DNA of 64,000 nt from Verrucomicrobiota bacterium (lineage in GTDB: Bacteria > Verrucomicrobiota > Verrucomicrobiia > Limisphaerales > Pedosphaeraceae), in contig JAJPHR010000103.1 of assembly GCA_021325145.1 (NCBI GenBank), positions 145,396 through 209,395 on the forward strand, written 5' to 3'. The position numbers and the translations under genes are program-made. Positions 1 to 8,635 of the stretch are shown one piece after another. The notes under the pieces were generated by a model. The model made no database searches, was not told the origin of the DNA, and saw only the letters and a program-made list of their open reading frames with translations. Every line of letters begins with the position of its first letter. The stretch's first letter is position 1.

Positions 1-165
1 GCCGGCGGCGCGGGCCTCGGACTTTCGATTGTAAAATCGATTTGCGCCGCCCATGGCGGCCAGGTTGATTTTCAAAGCCAGGAAGGCGTCGGGAGTTGTT
101 TCAAGGTGGAACTGCCGCTCGCCGATGTGCAAAACCGGAAACTGGAAATCAACCATGGAACTTGA
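1..165 (+). CDS. Sensor histidine kinase, C-terminal fragment
   Basis: Reading frame 1 is open from the window edge to a TGA at 163-165 and gives 54 residues. It starts with the G2 box of a HATPase_c domain (GGAGLGLSIVKSI), followed by an AAHGG and ...GSCFKVELPL tail typical of the last strands of a two-component sensor kinase. The N-terminal sensor and dimerisation parts lie outside the window. The start codon of the downstream efflux adaptor at 155 overlaps this gene by 11 bases, so the kinase is probably in the same transcript and may control the RND pump through a response regulator further upstream. The kinase assignment is strong; the target is inferred. Confidence 0.85.
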   Translation, partial: AGGAGLGLSIVKSICAAHGGQVDFQSQEGVGSCFKVELPLADVQNRKLEINHGT

Positions 166-1372
166 GACACCGCCACCACCTTCATCAGGCCCTGAAGCCA
201 CGGAACCCGTCGCGCGGCGTTGGAAGCCCTGGCTAAGAACTGCGTTAAACTGGAAGATTCTTCTGTCCGTTGCGGTGGTGGCAATCCTCCTGTTCATTCT
301 GAAAGGCCGCCAAACCGACGCCCATCCCTCCGCCGACAACGCGGCCGCGATTACTGTGGCGGTCGCAAAGGTGACTCGCGAAGACCTGTTCAATGAAATC
401 CCCATCCCGGCCGAATTCCGCCCGTACGCCGAGGTCGAACTGCACGCCAAGGTTTCCGGCTACGTCGATCGGATAAACGTGGACTTTGGCGACAAAGTGA
501 AATGCGGCCAGCTTCTCGCCACGCTCGAAGTGCCGGAACTTCGGGACCAGCTTCACAGCGCCCTCGCGATGCAGCAGCGGGACGCGGCGGATTACACCAA
601 CGCGCACCTGATTTACACCCGCCTGCAGACGGTCAACCAACAGCATCCGAATCTGATGGCCCAACAGGATCTCGATACCGCCCAGGCCAAAGACAACAGC
701 GCCGCCGCCGCGCTCGCCGCCGCCAAAGCCGAGGTGGAGCGCTACGAGACGCTCATGAATTACACGCGCATCACCGCGCCGTTCGACGGGATCATCACCC
801 GGCGATACGCCGATCCCGGCGCGCTGATCCAGGCCGGCACCGCCTCCGAAACCCAGTCCCTGCCGCTGGTTCGAGTCTCGGACAATTATCATCTGCGGCT
901 CGATTTTCCGGTTTCCGTTCAATACGTGAAGGACATCCACGTCGGCGACCCGGTCACGATCCAGGTGGATTCGCTCGGGAACAAGGCTTTCGCCGGGACC
1001 ATTACCCGGGCCACCGGCAAAGTCACCCAGGACACCCGCACGATGATCGTGGAAGTCGAGATGACGAACTCGAATTTGCAGATCGTGCCTGGGATGTATG
1101 CCGCCGTGAATTTGAAGGTGCAACGCCATCCGCAGGTGCTGGCGATTCCGAGCCAGGTGGTGGGCGGCGAAAAGAACCCAACCGTCTATGTGGTCAATGA
1201 CAACTCCGAAATCGAGGCCCGCCCGATAACGCTGGGGTTGGAAACGCCGAACAAATACGAAGTGGCCTCCGGCCTGAAGGAAGGTGATCTGGTGATGGTC
1301 GGCAACCGCTCACTCGTGCATCCCGGTGAAAAGGTGGAGCCTTTGCTGATGACCAACTCCGTCGCGCCATGA
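155..1372 (+). CDS. RND efflux periplasmic adaptor (membrane fusion protein)
   Basis: A 405-residue HlyD/AcrA-type adaptor that links an inner-membrane RND pump to an outer-membrane channel. A Pro-rich cytoplasmic start is followed by one membrane helix (about residues 31-51) rather than a lipobox. Then come a biotinyl-lipoyl half motif (EVELHAKVSGYVDRINVDFG), an Ala/Gln-rich alpha hairpin, the second half (TRITAPFDGIITRRYADPG), a beta barrel and a C-terminal membrane-proximal domain. I chose the ATG at 155 because longer starts only read through the overlapping kinase. The stop overlaps the next start (ATGA at 1369-1372), so the operon is translationally coupled. Confidence 0.93.
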   Translation: MELETPPPPSSGPEATEPVARRWKPWLRTALNWKILLSVAVVAILLFILKGRQTDAHPSADNAAAITVAVAKVTREDLFNEIPIPAEFRPYAEVELHAKVSGYVDRINVDFGDKVKCGQLLATLEVPELRDQLHSALAMQQRDAADYTNAHLIYTRLQTVNQQHPNLMAQQDLDTAQAKDNSAAAALAAAKAEVERYETLMNYTRITAPFDGIITRRYADPGALIQAGTASETQSLPLVRVSDNYHLRLDFPVSVQYVKDIHVGDPVTIQVDSLGNKAFAGTITRATGKVTQDTRTMIVEVEMTNSNLQIVPGMYAAVNLKVQRHPQVLAIPSQVVGGEKNPTVYVVNDNSEIEARPITLGLETPNKYEVASGLKEGDLVMVGNRSLVHPGEKVEPLLMTNSVAP

Positions 1373-2067
1373 AACCCTCGCCCCTCTCCGCTGAAGAATT
1401 GGAAGCCCTGCGGCAATTGGACGCCTGCACGGTGGCCAATGCCATTGAGACCTTCCACGAACGGTTGCGTAACGAAGGCTTCGCCAACGGCACCGTGCGC
1501 TGCCTCTTTCCTCAATTGGGAACGATGCTCGGTTACGCCGCGACCGTCAAAATTCGCGGCTCCTCCCCGCCGACGGCGGACGGGCCATTCCCGGATCGTA
1601 CCGACTGGTTCGATTATATCCAATCATTGCCATCCCCGCGCGTGGTCGTCGTGCAGGATGCGGCCGCCCGGGTGGGCCTGGGCTCGCTGTTGGGCGCTGT
1701 GCACATGAACATACTGCACGCGCTGGGTTGCGTCGGCGCCGTTACCAATGGCTCCGTGCGCGACCTCCCGGCGGCGCAGGACCTCGGGTTCAAGTTGTTT
1801 ACCGGCAGCGTGGCTGTTTCCCACGCCTACATCCACATTATCGAGTTCGGCGGTCCGGTTGAAATCGCCGGCTTGAAAATCCACTCGGGCGATCTGCTCC
1901 ACGGCGATCAGCATGGGTTCCAGAACATCCCGTTGGACATCGCCCGGCGGGTTCCCGAAGCAGCCGCACGCATCCTGGAACAGGAGCAGACGCTGATCGC
2001 CCTCTGCCGTTCGCGGGAATTCTCGCTCGAAAAATTGCGCGCCGCCGTCGCCGGGCAACGCTCCTAG
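1369..2067 (+). CDS. RraA-like / HMG-aldolase-family protein
   Basis: A 232-residue member of the RraA-like fold. This superfamily includes the RNase E inhibitor RraA and metal-dependent HMG/oxaloacetate aldolases. The family core is visible: a start with LDACTVANAIE, a central VVVVQDAAARVGLGSLLG, the binding loop GAVTNGSVRD, and a closing IHSGDLLHGDQHG where the DxxHGD segment is typical. It sits between the adaptor (4-base overlap) and the pump (7-base gap), so it is co-transcribed with an efflux system. That is an unusual partner, and the catalytic function cannot be told from sequence. Confidence 0.85.
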   Translation: MKPSPLSAEELEALRQLDACTVANAIETFHERLRNEGFANGTVRCLFPQLGTMLGYAATVKIRGSSPPTADGPFPDRTDWFDYIQSLPSPRVVVVQDAAARVGLGSLLGAVHMNILHALGCVGAVTNGSVRDLPAAQDLGFKLFTGSVAVSHAYIHIIEFGGPVEIAGLKIHSGDLLHGDQHGFQNIPLDIARRVPEAAARILEQEQTLIALCRSREFSLEKLRAAVAGQRS

Positions 2068-2074
2068 AGCTCTC

Positions 2075-5000
2075 ATGTCACGCTTCGCCTTAAAATATCC
2101 TTATCTGATCGTCGTCATCTGCCTGATCACCTGCGTGGTGGGCGTGACCAGCCTGGTGCGGATGCCAGTGGATTTGTTTCCACCCATCAAAATTCCCGTG
2201 GTGGTTGTGGCCACGTTTTATTCAGGCATGCCGCCGGAGCAGATCGAGAACGACATTACCGGGCAGTTCGAACGCATGTTCACATTGGCGCCGGGCATAA
2301 ACCACATGGAATCGCGCTCCCTTACGGGAGTCAGCCTGATCAAGGTCTATTTTCAGCCGGGCTCGAACCCCGATTCCGATGTCACCAGTGTCGCGAATCT
2401 CGCCATGGCCAGCTTGCGTTATCTTCCGCCGGGCACGTTGCCGCCGATTGTGATGCAGTTCGATGCCTCCAGCCTGCCGGTTTGCCTGGTCACACTCAAA
2501 GGCGAGGGGATGAGCGAGTCGCAACTCCGTGACTTCGGCCAATACACCATCCGCAACCAGATGGCGGGCGTGCCGGGCGCCTCGGTGCCGCCGGCTTTCG
2601 GCGGCCGCTATCGGCAAATCATGGTCTATGTCGATCCGCTCAAACTCGAGGCGCACAATTTGAGCGTCATGGATGTCGTCCGCAACGTGAACGAAGCCAA
2701 TCTCATTCTCCCGGCGGGTGACGTGAAGATCGGGCCTTTCGATTACAATGTCTATGCCAACAGCCAGATCAATGCGATGAAGGACATCAACATGCTGCCG
2801 TTGAAAACCGAAGGCGAGGCTTCGGTGCTCGTGGCCGATGTGGGCAAGGCGCAGGACGCCGCGCAGATCCAGGTGAACAAGGTTCGGGTCAACAGCCAGC
2901 CCTCGGTGTATTTGCCGGTCCTCAAGCAGGGTGGCGATGCCAACACCATCGCCGTCGTCAGCGGCGTCAAGCGCGTGGTGTCCAAATTGCTGGACGTGCC
3001 CAAGCAACTGATCACCGAGGTGGTCTTTGACCAATCCGTGTTCGTGAAATCCGCCATCGAAAACCTGATTCACGAGGGAACGATCGGGCTGGTGCTGACG
3101 GGGGTGATGATTCTGGTGTTTCTGGGAAGCCTGCGGGCGACCGCGGCGGTGTTTCTCTCGATCCCGCTTTCGGCGCTCGCGACGTTCATCGCGCTGGCGT
3201 TGGGCGGCAGCACGGTCAACACAATGATCCTGGGCGGATTGGCGCTGGCATTTTCGCGGCTCATCGACAACTCGGTGGTGGTGTTGGAGAACATCTTCCG
3301 CCATCTCGAAATGGGCGAGTCGCCGGCGGTGGCCGCCGAACGCGGCGGCCAGGAAGTGGCCCTGCCGGTGCTCGCAGCCACGCTGACCACCGCGGTGGTG
3401 TTTTTCCCCGTGACCTTTCTCTACGGCGTGAGCCGGTTTTTATTTTCGGCCCTGGCCTTGTCGGTGGTGCTCTCGCTGTTTGCGTCGTACTTCGTGGCGA
3501 TGACGGTGGTGCCGCTGTTCTGCGCGAAGCTGATCAAAGGCCATGCGGGACATGATGCCGCACCCGCAAAGCCGGCGGGGACCGGACCTGCGGTGAAGCC
3601 AGGCTGGGGCGCGCGCTTCAACACCTGGTTCAACGGAAAATTTAACCGGATGCTCGACCGTTACCAGGGCGCGCTCAATCTGGGCTTAATGCGACCACTG
3701 GGCACGGTGCTGGGAATAACCGGCATCTTCGTTCTGAGCCTTGGCCTCTATCCACTGATCGGCAAGTCCTACTTTCCGCGCACCGACCCCGGGCAGTTCG
3801 TAATCAACGTGAAAGCGCCGTCGGGCACGCGGTTGGAATTGACGGACCAACTGGTTGGGCAGGTCGAGGACGTGGTTCGGGAAGTTGTGCCGCCGCACGA
3901 CTTGAAAATCATCGTGGCCAACATCGGCATCACGCCGGGTTTTTCCTCCATCCTGAATCCGAACTCCGCGCCCCACACCGCATTTGTGCAGGTCGGGCTC
4001 AACGACGAACGCCAACGGGACAGCTTCGCCTATATGAACCTCGTGCGGGAGCGGTTGCGACGGAAACTGCCGCAGCTCAGCGCGTATTTTCAAACTGGCG
4101 GGTTGGTGGATGCGATCCTGAACCAGGGAATGCCCGCGCCGTTGGACATCCAAATCAGCGGCATGGACATGAAGGGCGACCACGAGATTGCGTCGAAGAT
4201 CGCCCAGCAAGTCCGGGCGTTGCCGGGGGTGAGCGATGTGCTCGTCCCCCAGGACGTGGATTATCCCGCGCTGAAAATTGACATCGATCGCGAGCGCGCC
4301 AGCGAACTCGGCCTCTCGGCCAAGGAACTCGTGGACAGCCTCATCACCGCCCTGACTTCCAACGGCATGATTGCCCCGAGTTACTGGATCGATCCGAAGA
4401 CCGGCAATAATTATTTGCTGACGGTGCAATATCCGGAAAACCTGGTGCGCAACCTTCCTGAACTCGGTTCCATGCCCTTGCGCGCGCCGCACCTGAAGCA
4501 GCCGACGCGGCTCGACTCGGTGGTTCACATCTCGCACATCCTCGCGCCCACGGAAGTGGACCACTATCAAATACGCCGTACCGTGGACGTGTACGTGGCG
4601 CCCACCGGCGAGGATTTGAGCCAGATCTACGCCGGCGTGCAGAAGATCGTCGCGCAAACCAAATTGCCCGAGAACACGACCGCCACCGTGCGCGGCACCG
4701 TGGCCGCCATGCACGAGTCCCTCAAGAGCTTCAGCCTCGGCTTGATTCTCTCCACAGTTCTGGTTTACTTGATTCTGGTGGCACAATTCCGGTCGTTCAT
4801 GGATCCATTCCTGATTCTGCTTGCTGTGCCGACGGGCCTCGCTGGTGTGTTGCTGGTGCTGTTTATCTCCGGCACAACGGTGAACGTGATGTCGCTCATG
4901 GGCGTGGTGATGATGGTGGGCATCGTGGTTTCCAACAGCATTCTGATCGTTGAATTCATCAACCGGCTGCGCGCCGAGGGACGTCCGTTGCGCGACGCGG

Positions 5001-5248
5001 TGTCGCTGGCCTGCCGTGTGCGCCTGCGACCCGTGTTAATGACCTCGTTGGCAACCCTTATCGGCTTGATCCCCATGGCCTTGAAACTCGGCGCAGGCGG
5101 CGAAGCCTACGCGCCACTGGCGCGTTCCATCATCGGCGGCCTGTCGGTATCCGTGGTGCTCACCCTGTTCATCGTGCCCGCGGCCTACTTCCTGATCTAC
5201 CGAAAAGCGGAGGCCAAACGCACGGCATTGGCTCCAACGACGCCATGA
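2075..5248 (+). CDS. RND family efflux pump, AcrB/HAE type
   Basis: A 1057-residue inner-membrane RND transporter of normal length. It has an N-terminal helix, a large porter loop, a block of helices (about residues 340-490), a second helix and porter loop, and a final helix block (about 880-1045). Typical motifs are present, including MPVDLFPPIKIP near the start and RLRPVLMTSLATLIG near the end. In the proton-relay helices the usual Asp-Asp is Asp398-Asn399 (SRLIDNSVVVLEN), and the position of the AcrB Lys940 equivalent is Ser953 (GIVVSNSILIVEF), so coupling may differ from AcrB. The gene lies 7 bases after the RraA-like gene and overlaps the TolC-like gene by 4 bases. The substrate is unknown. 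Confidence 0.95.
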   Translation: MSRFALKYPYLIVVICLITCVVGVTSLVRMPVDLFPPIKIPVVVVATFYSGMPPEQIENDITGQFERMFTLAPGINHMESRSLTGVSLIKVYFQPGSNPDSDVTSVANLAMASLRYLPPGTLPPIVMQFDASSLPVCLVTLKGEGMSESQLRDFGQYTIRNQMAGVPGASVPPAFGGRYRQIMVYVDPLKLEAHNLSVMDVVRNVNEANLILPAGDVKIGPFDYNVYANSQINAMKDINMLPLKTEGEASVLVADVGKAQDAAQIQVNKVRVNSQPSVYLPVLKQGGDANTIAVVSGVKRVVSKLLDVPKQLITEVVFDQSVFVKSAIENLIHEGTIGLVLTGVMILVFLGSLRATAAVFLSIPLSALATFIALALGGSTVNTMILGGLALAFSRLIDNSVVVLENIFRHLEMGESPAVAAERGGQEVALPVLAATLTTAVVFFPVTFLYGVSRFLFSALALSVVLSLFASYFVAMTVVPLFCAKLIKGHAGHDAAPAKPAGTGPAVKPGWGARFNTWFNGKFNRMLDRYQGALNLGLMRPLGTVLGITGIFVLSLGLYPLIGKSYFPRTDPGQFVINVKAPSGTRLELTDQLVGQVEDVVREVVPPHDLKIIVANIGITPGFSSILNPNSAPHTAFVQVGLNDERQRDSFAYMNLVRERLRRKLPQLSAYFQTGGLVDAILNQGMPAPLDIQISGMDMKGDHEIASKIAQQVRALPGVSDVLVPQDVDYPALKIDIDRERASELGLSAKELVDSLITALTSNGMIAPSYWIDPKTGNNYLLTVQYPENLVRNLPELGSMPLRAPHLKQPTRLDSVVHISHILAPTEVDHYQIRRTVDVYVAPTGEDLSQIYAGVQKIVAQTKLPENTTATVRGTVAAMHESLKSFSLGLILSTVLVYLILVAQFRSFMDPFLILLAVPTGLAGVLLVLFISGTTVNVMSLMGVVMMVGIVVSNSILIVEFINRLRAEGRPLRDAVSLACRVRLRPVLMTSLATLIGLIPMALKLGAGGEAYAPLARSIIGGLSVSVVLTLFIVPAAYFLIYRKAEAKRTALAPTTP

Positions 5249-6675
5249 ATACCCAAAAGGCTGACGCGCTTGTTTCCCAGCCCGACAGGGCGAAAGAAAA
5301 TAGCCCGCCAATTTATCGATGGATGGGCCGCCAGCAAAACAAGTCCGGGCAGGAACGAAAGAACATTTTGCCCATGCTCTGCGGCTTCCATCTCCTGCTC
5401 CTGGCTGCCGTCCCGGCTTTATCAGCCGCGCAGCCCGCGGTCACCAATCCACCGGCCCGCATGCTCTCGCTGAAAGAAGCCGGGGAAATCGCCATCGCCC
5501 GCCACCCTCGCATCAGCGAGGCGGATTTGTTGGCCCTCGCCTCGAAACAAGTGGTCCGCGAAGCCCGCTCGGCTTACTACCCCACGGTCGCCTTCAACGC
5601 CACTGCGGTGGACGCTTTGGACAGCAATACCCGCATTGCCGCTGGCGGACTGAACAATCCCCTGATCATCGACCGCGAATCTCAAGGCATCAACATAACC
5701 CAGCTTATTACCGACTTTGGCCGCACGCACAACCTGTCCGTCAGTTCCGAACTGCGTTCGCGCGCCGAACAGGAAAACGCCCTCGCCACCCGCGCCCAGC
5801 TCCTGCTCGAGGTCAACTCCGCCTACGCCGACGCGCTCCGCGCGCAATCCACTTTGGCCGTCGCCCGCCAAACCGTGGACACGCGCCAATTGCTCTACGA
5901 CCAGGTCAGCCAGCTCGCCAGCAACCAGATCAAATCCGAGCTGGACGCCAGCCTCGCCCGCGTAAGCCTCGAAGAAGCCCGCCTGCTGCAAGCCGGGGCG
6001 CGGAATGATTTACAAGTGTCATTCGCCGTGCTTGCGAACCTGCTGAATGAACCGGGCCCGCCCGCCTTCCAACTCATTGACGAACCCCTCCGTTCCGCGC
6101 CCGTCACGAATGCCGCCGACCTCGTGGAACTCGCCTTGCGGGAACGGCCCGAGCTTCTCCGCGCCCGCTTCCAGCGCGAAGCCGCCGAACGGTTCGCGCG
6201 CGCCGAGCACGATCTGCATTATCCAACCATCAGCGCGGCAGCCGTCGGCGGTTTGACTCCGGCCCGCGATCCGCGCTTGAACCAGGATTATGGCGCGGCC
6301 GGCGTGAACGTCAGCATCCCCATTTTCGACGGCATGCTCTTCTCCGCGCGCGCGAAGGAAGCGCAATTGAAAGCCGAGGCCGCGCAAAAGGAACTTGAAG
6401 CCCAGGAGCTCAACGTGGTGCGGGACGTCCGCGTGTCCGCGGTGAACCTGAGCTACGCGCTGGAACGCATGGAGTTGACCGCCCGGCTGGTGGAAACCGC
6501 CAACCAGGCCTTCGACCTCGCCCAGGCGCGTTACAAAGTCGGTTCCAGTTCCATCGTCGAACTGAGCCAGGCGCAACTGGCGCAAACCCAGGCCCAAATC
6601 GACCAGGCCCGGGCGAAATACGAATACCAAATGCGCGAAGCCATCGTGAATTTCCAAACCGGACAGATGCGCTAA
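5245..6675 (+). CDS. TolC-family outer-membrane efflux channel
   Basis: A 476-residue outer-membrane efflux protein completing the tripartite pump. It has two OEP halves with long Ala/Gln/Glu-rich helices; DLAQARYKVGSSSIVELSQAQL is the conserved second-half motif, and QGINITQLITDFGR plays the same role in the first half. The ATG at 5245 overlaps the pump stop (ATGA). The hydrophobic signal sequence starts only at residue 44 (MLCGFHLLLLAAVPALSAAQP), so translation may instead begin at the in-frame ATG at 5374. It is the last gene of the operon; repeat-rich DNA follows. Confidence 0.92.
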   Translation: MNTQKADALVSQPDRAKENSPPIYRWMGRQQNKSGQERKNILPMLCGFHLLLLAAVPALSAAQPAVTNPPARMLSLKEAGEIAIARHPRISEADLLALASKQVVREARSAYYPTVAFNATAVDALDSNTRIAAGGLNNPLIIDRESQGINITQLITDFGRTHNLSVSSELRSRAEQENALATRAQLLLEVNSAYADALRAQSTLAVARQTVDTRQLLYDQVSQLASNQIKSELDASLARVSLEEARLLQAGARNDLQVSFAVLANLLNEPGPPAFQLIDEPLRSAPVTNAADLVELALRERPELLRARFQREAAERFARAEHDLHYPTISAAAVGGLTPARDPRLNQDYGAAGVNVSIPIFDGMLFSARAKEAQLKAEAAQKELEAQELNVVRDVRVSAVNLSYALERMELTARLVETANQAFDLAQARYKVGSSSIVELSQAQLAQTQAQIDQARAKYEYQMREAIVNFQTGQMR

Positions 6676-6845
6676 ATCCCAAATCTCAGTCCCACTTCTC
6701 TTTTTCCGTCCGATTTTCGTCCCTCGTTCCCCTTTCAAATCTGAGATTTCCAATTCTCCCGCTTCAGCCCGCGCGCCTGGCGTTTGGGCCAGCGGCCCAG
6801 GCAGGAAGTGTAAAGAAAACCAAAAGCACCAACGGCGCGATTCAT
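6676..6845. repeat. Intergenic palindromic repeats
   Basis: The spacer after the efflux operon holds two repeat types. AAATCTCAG at 6681-6689 pairs with CTGAGATTT at 6741-6749. Next come a GGGCC/GGCCC hairpin (6786-6798) and an imperfect GCACC/GGCGC hairpin (6826-6838). The same GC-rich units recur at 26065-26276. They could act as transcript-end hairpins after the efflux operon, but no T-run follows. Confidence 0.6.
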
Positions 6846-6909
6846 CCTTCCCGGGTAACGTAGGGCGCTAATATCTTGCTAATGGAACCCATATTCCTAT
6901 CGTGATCTC

Positions 6910-7038
6910 ATGTCCGCGGAGTTCCATTATCTGTTCGTTAATTATTGCGCGAAGGACGAGCTTGTGGTGCATCCGCCCGCCGAGCGGTTGCGCGAGGATG
7001 GCGGTGGTTTAGCTTTCCACGTCAGGCTCCATTTATGA
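6910..7038 (+). CDS. Possible 42-residue leader ORF
   Basis: An ATG at 6910 opens a 42-codon frame that ends at the TGA at 7036-7038, overlapping the ATG of the next gene at 7035 in an ATGA arrangement. The predicted peptide is acidic with no recognisable domain. There is no clear ribosome binding site, so this may be chance. If translated, it would couple translation to the phosphoesterase-like gene. Confidence 0.2.
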   Translation: MSAEFHYLFVNYCAKDELVVHPPAERLREDGGGLAFHVRLHL

Positions 7039-7565
7039 TCGAGCACCGCTCCTATATAGTGGCCGAGATTCCCGAGCCTGTGCGTTCACAAGTTCAAGCA
7101 TTACGCGATTCGCTCAACACCCTGACAGCCAAACTGCCAGTTGAGATTACGCTTGCCGGTTCGTCGGGAGTGGGGCCGATCCCTGCCGGTACCGATTTGT
7201 CGCTCGTTAAACGCCACTTGGATCGGACACTCTCAGGTATTTCTCCTTTCTGCGCGCGGTTTTCAGCCATTCGCGCGTTTCCGAACACTTCCATCTTTTT
7301 TCTGGAACCATTCGACCGCTCGCTTTTTGACCATCTGCATCAGGAGTTGCGCATCTCTGGCATTCCCTTTTCGGAGATTCAGTGGCCTTACACTCCACAC
7401 TGCACATTACGCGGAGGAAAACCACTGAGTGCAGGCGCGGCATCCGAGCTTGCTGCCCGTTCGTTTCCTCAAGAAGAATTCCGGATCAACACAGTTTCTG
7501 TTTACCAACTCGACAGCACCTCGCTGGATTATAAGTTGCTTTATCAGCGAATGCTTGGAGCCTGA
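7035..7565 (+). CDS. 2H phosphoesterase-like (2'-5' RNA ligase family) protein
   Basis: A 176-residue protein resembling the LigT/2'-5' RNA ligase group of 2H phosphoesterases, cytosolic enzymes that act on RNA or cyclic phosphodiester ends. The second HxT motif is clear (PHCTLRGG, His122 and Thr124). The first reads EIT (Glu37, Thr39) where His is expected, so one catalytic His is missing. A central F-x-A-I-R-A-F-P strand and a YQLDSTSLDYKLLY end fit the fold. I chose the ATG at 7035 because the protein then begins at the first strand. It could be a degenerate or altered-chemistry family member. Confidence 0.62.
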   Translation: MIEHRSYIVAEIPEPVRSQVQALRDSLNTLTAKLPVEITLAGSSGVGPIPAGTDLSLVKRHLDRTLSGISPFCARFSAIRAFPNTSIFFLEPFDRSLFDHLHQELRISGIPFSEIQWPYTPHCTLRGGKPLSAGAASELAARSFPQEEFRINTVSVYQLDSTSLDYKLLYQRMLGA

Positions 7566-7989
7566 CCATGCGAGAGGCTGTTTGAAACTCCCTGGTCGGA
7601 TTGAAACAGGAGCAGGGCGGGAAAATTTCTTTCGGGATATAATTCTCCTTTTTGGATTCGACTGCCGCGGAAGATTTATGGCCGGAAGGTCATGACCGAA
7701 TTTTCGCCCAGGCATTCACCGAAGCCAGCCTCGACTGACAGGATGATGCCCGAAGATGGACGCATGCCACCACTGAGGAATTACTTCTTTTTTGAAGACC
7801 TTGTGCCGGGCCGTCGAACCCTGTAAATGCAAAGCCCACCTGATGAAAACCTGGGGTGCAAACCCTATGGTTTGCGCCGTCCCCCGCTTTATACGCTCCA
7901 TGACACAGCAAGCCGGTGCGACATTGTCGCCAAAGGAAACCACGACGATTCGCGCCCGTCACGCACCAATCAAACAACCCGGCTCAATT
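7566..7989. other. 424-bp spacer without a supported gene
   Basis: No convincing coding frame is present on either strand; the frames here have no domain, signal or ribosome site. The one clear structure is a hairpin at 7855-7878, listed separately. The lipoprotein gene follows. Confidence 0.5.
7855..7878. repeat. Hairpin element GGTGCAAACC/GGTTTGCGCC
   Basis: Ten-base arms (one G-T pair) around a 4-base loop. It lies in the gene-free spacer, about 110 bases before the lipoprotein gene. It resembles a REP-type unit; only one copy is seen in this window. Confidence 0.5.
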
Positions 7990-8541
7990 ATGAAAAATGA
8001 TTCGAACCTTTCCGGCTATCTTTTCCTGGTGATGTGGATTTTTGGAGTCGGCTGTGCATCCCCGAACGTCAATCCCGCCACCCCGAAGGCTCATACGGGT
8101 TATGTGGATCTTTACGCTGATTCAACTGGAGAGCTGAGCTGGCAAGTCGTGCAAATGGACCCGGGCAGTGGAAAAGGGAAAACTGTTTTTTTCGACCTGA
8201 AGCCGCCGCGGGACAAAATCCTTCGTTTTGCCTTCCCGCCGGGTCAATATCTATTGCAAGTGACTTTTCTCAACCAGGCCATCGAAAAACCGGTTGAATT
8301 CAAAGTCGACGTGCAGGAAGGAATGGTGACACCCGTGCTGGTGCGCCTGGAAGAAGCCGGGACAACTTCGGTCCAAACCAAGGAATATCGAGCAGGACCA
8401 ACTTACGGGGGGAAATATGGCAAGCGTACAAAGCATGGCGCCTATGAGGGCCAAATGTTTCGAATCAAAACCGAAGTGCACGAGCCGGTGCTCTACCGCA
8501 CTAAAGAACAAATGCCTTATAACAGTTCGTCCCTGAAATAG
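7990..8541 (+). CDS. Putative lipoprotein of unknown function
   Basis: A 183-residue protein starting MKNDSNLSG, then a hydrophobic stretch ending at Cys22 (FGVGC), so it is probably a lipoprotein. The mature part looks like a beta-rich domain: GYVDLYADSTGELSW, then FPPGQYLLQVTF, which recalls PEGA-like or carboxypeptidase-regulatory-like folds that present a ligand at the envelope. The C-terminus is basic and Tyr-rich. I chose the ATG at 7990 because the upstream in-frame sequence is repeat DNA. I do not recognise the family. Confidence 0.6.
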   Translation: MKNDSNLSGYLFLVMWIFGVGCASPNVNPATPKAHTGYVDLYADSTGELSWQVVQMDPGSGKGKTVFFDLKPPRDKILRFAFPPGQYLLQVTFLNQAIEKPVEFKVDVQEGMVTPVLVRLEEAGTTSVQTKEYRAGPTYGGKYGKRTKHGAYEGQMFRIKTEVHEPVLYRTKEQMPYNSSSLK

Positions 8542-8635
8542 AGCGTGAGGTGTCCCTGAACCGACGAACCGCACCATTCGCGCCTGGCCCGTTTTTCATC
8601 GTCAATCAGGCGCTATTCCGCCAACTTGATTGGGC

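Noticed and set aside
3686..4786. 366-residue minus-strand frame
   Set aside because: It is antisense to the RND pump and carries no domain.
7690..7977. 95-residue minus-strand frame
   Set aside because: It is made of repeat sequence and has no domain, so it is not counted as a gene.
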